From positions 1 through 6,677 of the forward strand of contig JBEKOB010000137.1 of NCBI GenBank assembly GCA_049522195.1: a DNA stretch of 6,677 nucleotides, given 5' to 3'. The notes below the pieces were generated by a model. It ran no database searches and was not told the DNA's origin. It worked only from the letters and a program-made list of their open reading frames with translations. This stretch comes from UBA9647 sp049522195 (GTDB taxonomy: Bacteria; Bacteroidota; Ignavibacteria; UBA10030). The translations under genes were made by a program, and so were the position numbers. Shown here piece after piece: positions 5,413 to 6,677 of the stretch; positions within the stretch are counted from its first letter, which is position 1; every line of letters starts with the position of its first letter.

Positions 5413-6677
5413 TCACTTCTTTTCGGGAAGGAGCACGACCTTCACGACGTTCTTCGTGTCAAAGTACGTCTTTGCCGCTGACTGAATTGCATCCGTCGAG
5501 AGATTGTCGATGAACTTGTCGTACATCAGGATTTTCTCCGGATCTTCGCCGTTCGCGCAGTAGGCACGGAATTGCGAGAGCCAGAACCGGTTTTCTTTCT
5601 TGCTCACTTCCTGGTTGCGGCGCTGGATTTCTTTCACTTTGTCGACGTACACCTGATCGATCTTCCTGATCTTGAGGCTGTCGAGCTGTTGCATCACAGT
5701 CTTGACTAGCTCGTCGACGCGGACAGGATCGCATCCCCACGAGACGGATATGGTGTACTCCTTTCTTGGATAGAGCGATGGCGCACCGTTGGCCCTTATT
5801 CCATACGTGCCGCTCTTTTCCTCACGCACCACTTCCCGCAGTCTGATATTGACGAGCTCCAGCAAGGAGCTGAAGTCGTATCTGTTCTGTTGTGACCACT
5901 CGAAGGGTCCCGTGAACTGGATCATGATCGAACTCTTCGGTTCCACGCCCCGGTAGACCTCTTTGTTGATGACGCCCTTCGGGTAGAACACCTCGACGTC
6001 GCGCCACGATTCCTTCCTGTTCAATGAGGGAAGGCTCGCCAGGTATTGCTCGATCAACGGTTTGATTTTGTCGATCTCAAAACTCCCCACAAAGAAGAAC
6101 TTGAAATCGCTCGCGTCAGCAAAACGGTCTTTGTAGAAGGCGAGCGCCTTTTCGAGACTGACTTCTTCAACTGTTATCGGTGTTACCGGACGCGACCGGA
6201 AGTGGTATTGGGCCATCGTGACCTGAATCGTGTCGTAGAATGCACGCTCGGGGTTCGCAGCCATGCTCTGGAGGCTGGCCTTGACGCGCGCCATGAACGC
6301 TCCATACGCGCTCGTGTCTTTTCGTGGAGCGGTTGCGTAGAGATACGTCAACTGGAAGAGAGTCTCAAAATCTTTTGGTGAAGCATTTCCGCTGAACCCC
6401 TCTGAGAGACCCGATACCATCGGGTTGACGCTCACGACCTTCCCCGCATTCATTTTAGTGAGAGCGATGGCATCGAAGTCGCCAACCCCACACACGCTGA
6501 CCAATTGAGACGCCATTGATGCAGACATATAGTCGGGGTCGGATGCGAGCGACGTGCCGCCGTCGCTGTACGCTGAGAAGAGGATCTCGTCATTCTTGAA
6601 ATCAGTCGGCTTCAGAACGACGAGAGCACCGTTCGAAAGCTTCCATTCCGTTACGCCGAGGGATTCGATCTTTCGTT
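5413..6677 (-). CDS. M16 family (pitrilysin/PqqL-type) zinc peptidase, C-terminal part
   Basis: 420 residues are visible, and the gene runs off the right edge. The frame stays open upstream of the internal Met at 6528, reading GVTEWKLSNGALVVLKPTDF then SAYSDGGTSLASDPDYMSAS, so 6528 is not the start. This is the C-terminal half of a two-half M16 peptidase: the non-catalytic beta/alpha domains that close over the substrate. Features are VSGLSEGFSGNASPKDFETL, the strand block FKFFFVGSFEIDKIKPLIEQ, PKSSIMIQFTGPF and LREVVREEKSGTYGIRANG. The Arg (5824-5826) and Tyr (5803-5805) of REEKSGTY have the 7-residue spacing of the substrate-binding Arg/Tyr pair in insulin-degrading enzyme (R824/Y831). The zinc motif HxxEH belongs to the N-terminal half outside the window, so activity cannot be judged. 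Full PqqL-like proteins are about 930 residues and are usually exported. The end (NVVKVVLLPEKK) is typical, with no T9SS tail. Confidence 0.88.
   Translation of the reverse strand, partial: RKIESLGVTEWKLSNGALVVLKPTDFKNDEILFSAYSDGGTSLASDPDYMSASMASQLVSVCGVGDFDAIALTKMNAGKVVSVNPMVSGLSEGFSGNASPKDFETLFQLTYLYATAPRKDTSAYGAFMARVKASLQSMAANPERAFYDTIQVTMAQYHFRSRPVTPITVEEVSLEKALAFYKDRFADASDFKFFFVGSFEIDKIKPLIEQYLASLPSLNRKESWRDVEVFYPKGVINKEVYRGVEPKSSIMIQFTGPFEWSQQNRYDFSSLLELVNIRLREVVREEKSGTYGIRANGAPSLYPRKEYTISVSWGCDPVRVDELVKTVMQQLDSLKIRKIDQVYVDKVKEIQRRNQEVSKKENRFWLSQFRAYCANGEDPEKILMYDKFIDNLSTDAIQSAAKTYFDTKNVVKVVLLPEKK

Overview
The window looks like chromosomal DNA from a bacterium of the FCB superphylum, most likely the Ignavibacteria/Kryptonia side of Bacteroidota or a related candidate phylum. 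The main clue is the type IX secretion (T9SS) C-terminal sorting domain, with its 'QNYPNPFNPST' opening and 'SGVYFYRL' block. It is intact at the end of one gene and broken in a second copy at the left edge. GC is moderate (low 50s %, estimated by eye). Good Shine-Dalgarno sequences precede several genes, which fits this side of the FCB group better than classical Bacteroidia or Flavobacteriia. The lineage is inferred.

Left half, plus strand. Bases 1-282 hold the 3' end of a T9SS cargo gene whose sorting domain can be followed only through two frame changes, so it is a decayed gene or carries sequence errors. Next comes a complete 638-residue gene (416-2332). It has a signal peptide, an Ig-like (Big_5) domain, an arylsulfate sulfotransferase (ASST) beta-propeller and an intact T9SS sorting domain, which suggests a cell-surface or secreted sulfotransferase-like enzyme. 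A strong ribosome binding site 101 bases downstream starts a hemerythrin-like protein (2434-2937).

Centre. The plus- and minus-strand genes converge at about 2938-3051. The space between them holds a chain of palindromes (2996-3063), two of which share the same flanks. The minus-strand gene takes its stop codon and last three residues from this element.

Right half, minus strand, read from right to left. First is the C-terminal 420 residues of an M16 (pitrilysin/PqqL-type) peptidase cut by the window edge. A 12-bp stem-loop follows. Then comes an exported GH172 (DUF2961) glycoside hydrolase with an extra C-terminal beta-rich domain, and 15 bases later a YdjM/DUF457 membrane hydrolase. The last two are probably co-transcribed. 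The peptidase may be separated from them by the stem-loop.

Taken together this is an accessory region for cell-envelope and extracellular degradation: a surface sulfotransferase, a periplasmic glycosidase, an envelope peptidase and a membrane metal hydrolase. I see no defence system, CRISPR array, tRNA, rRNA, integrase or transposase, and no clear undescribed multi-gene system. The points most worth a second look are the domain layout of the sulfotransferase, the two-domain GH172 protein and the palindromic element that ends a gene.
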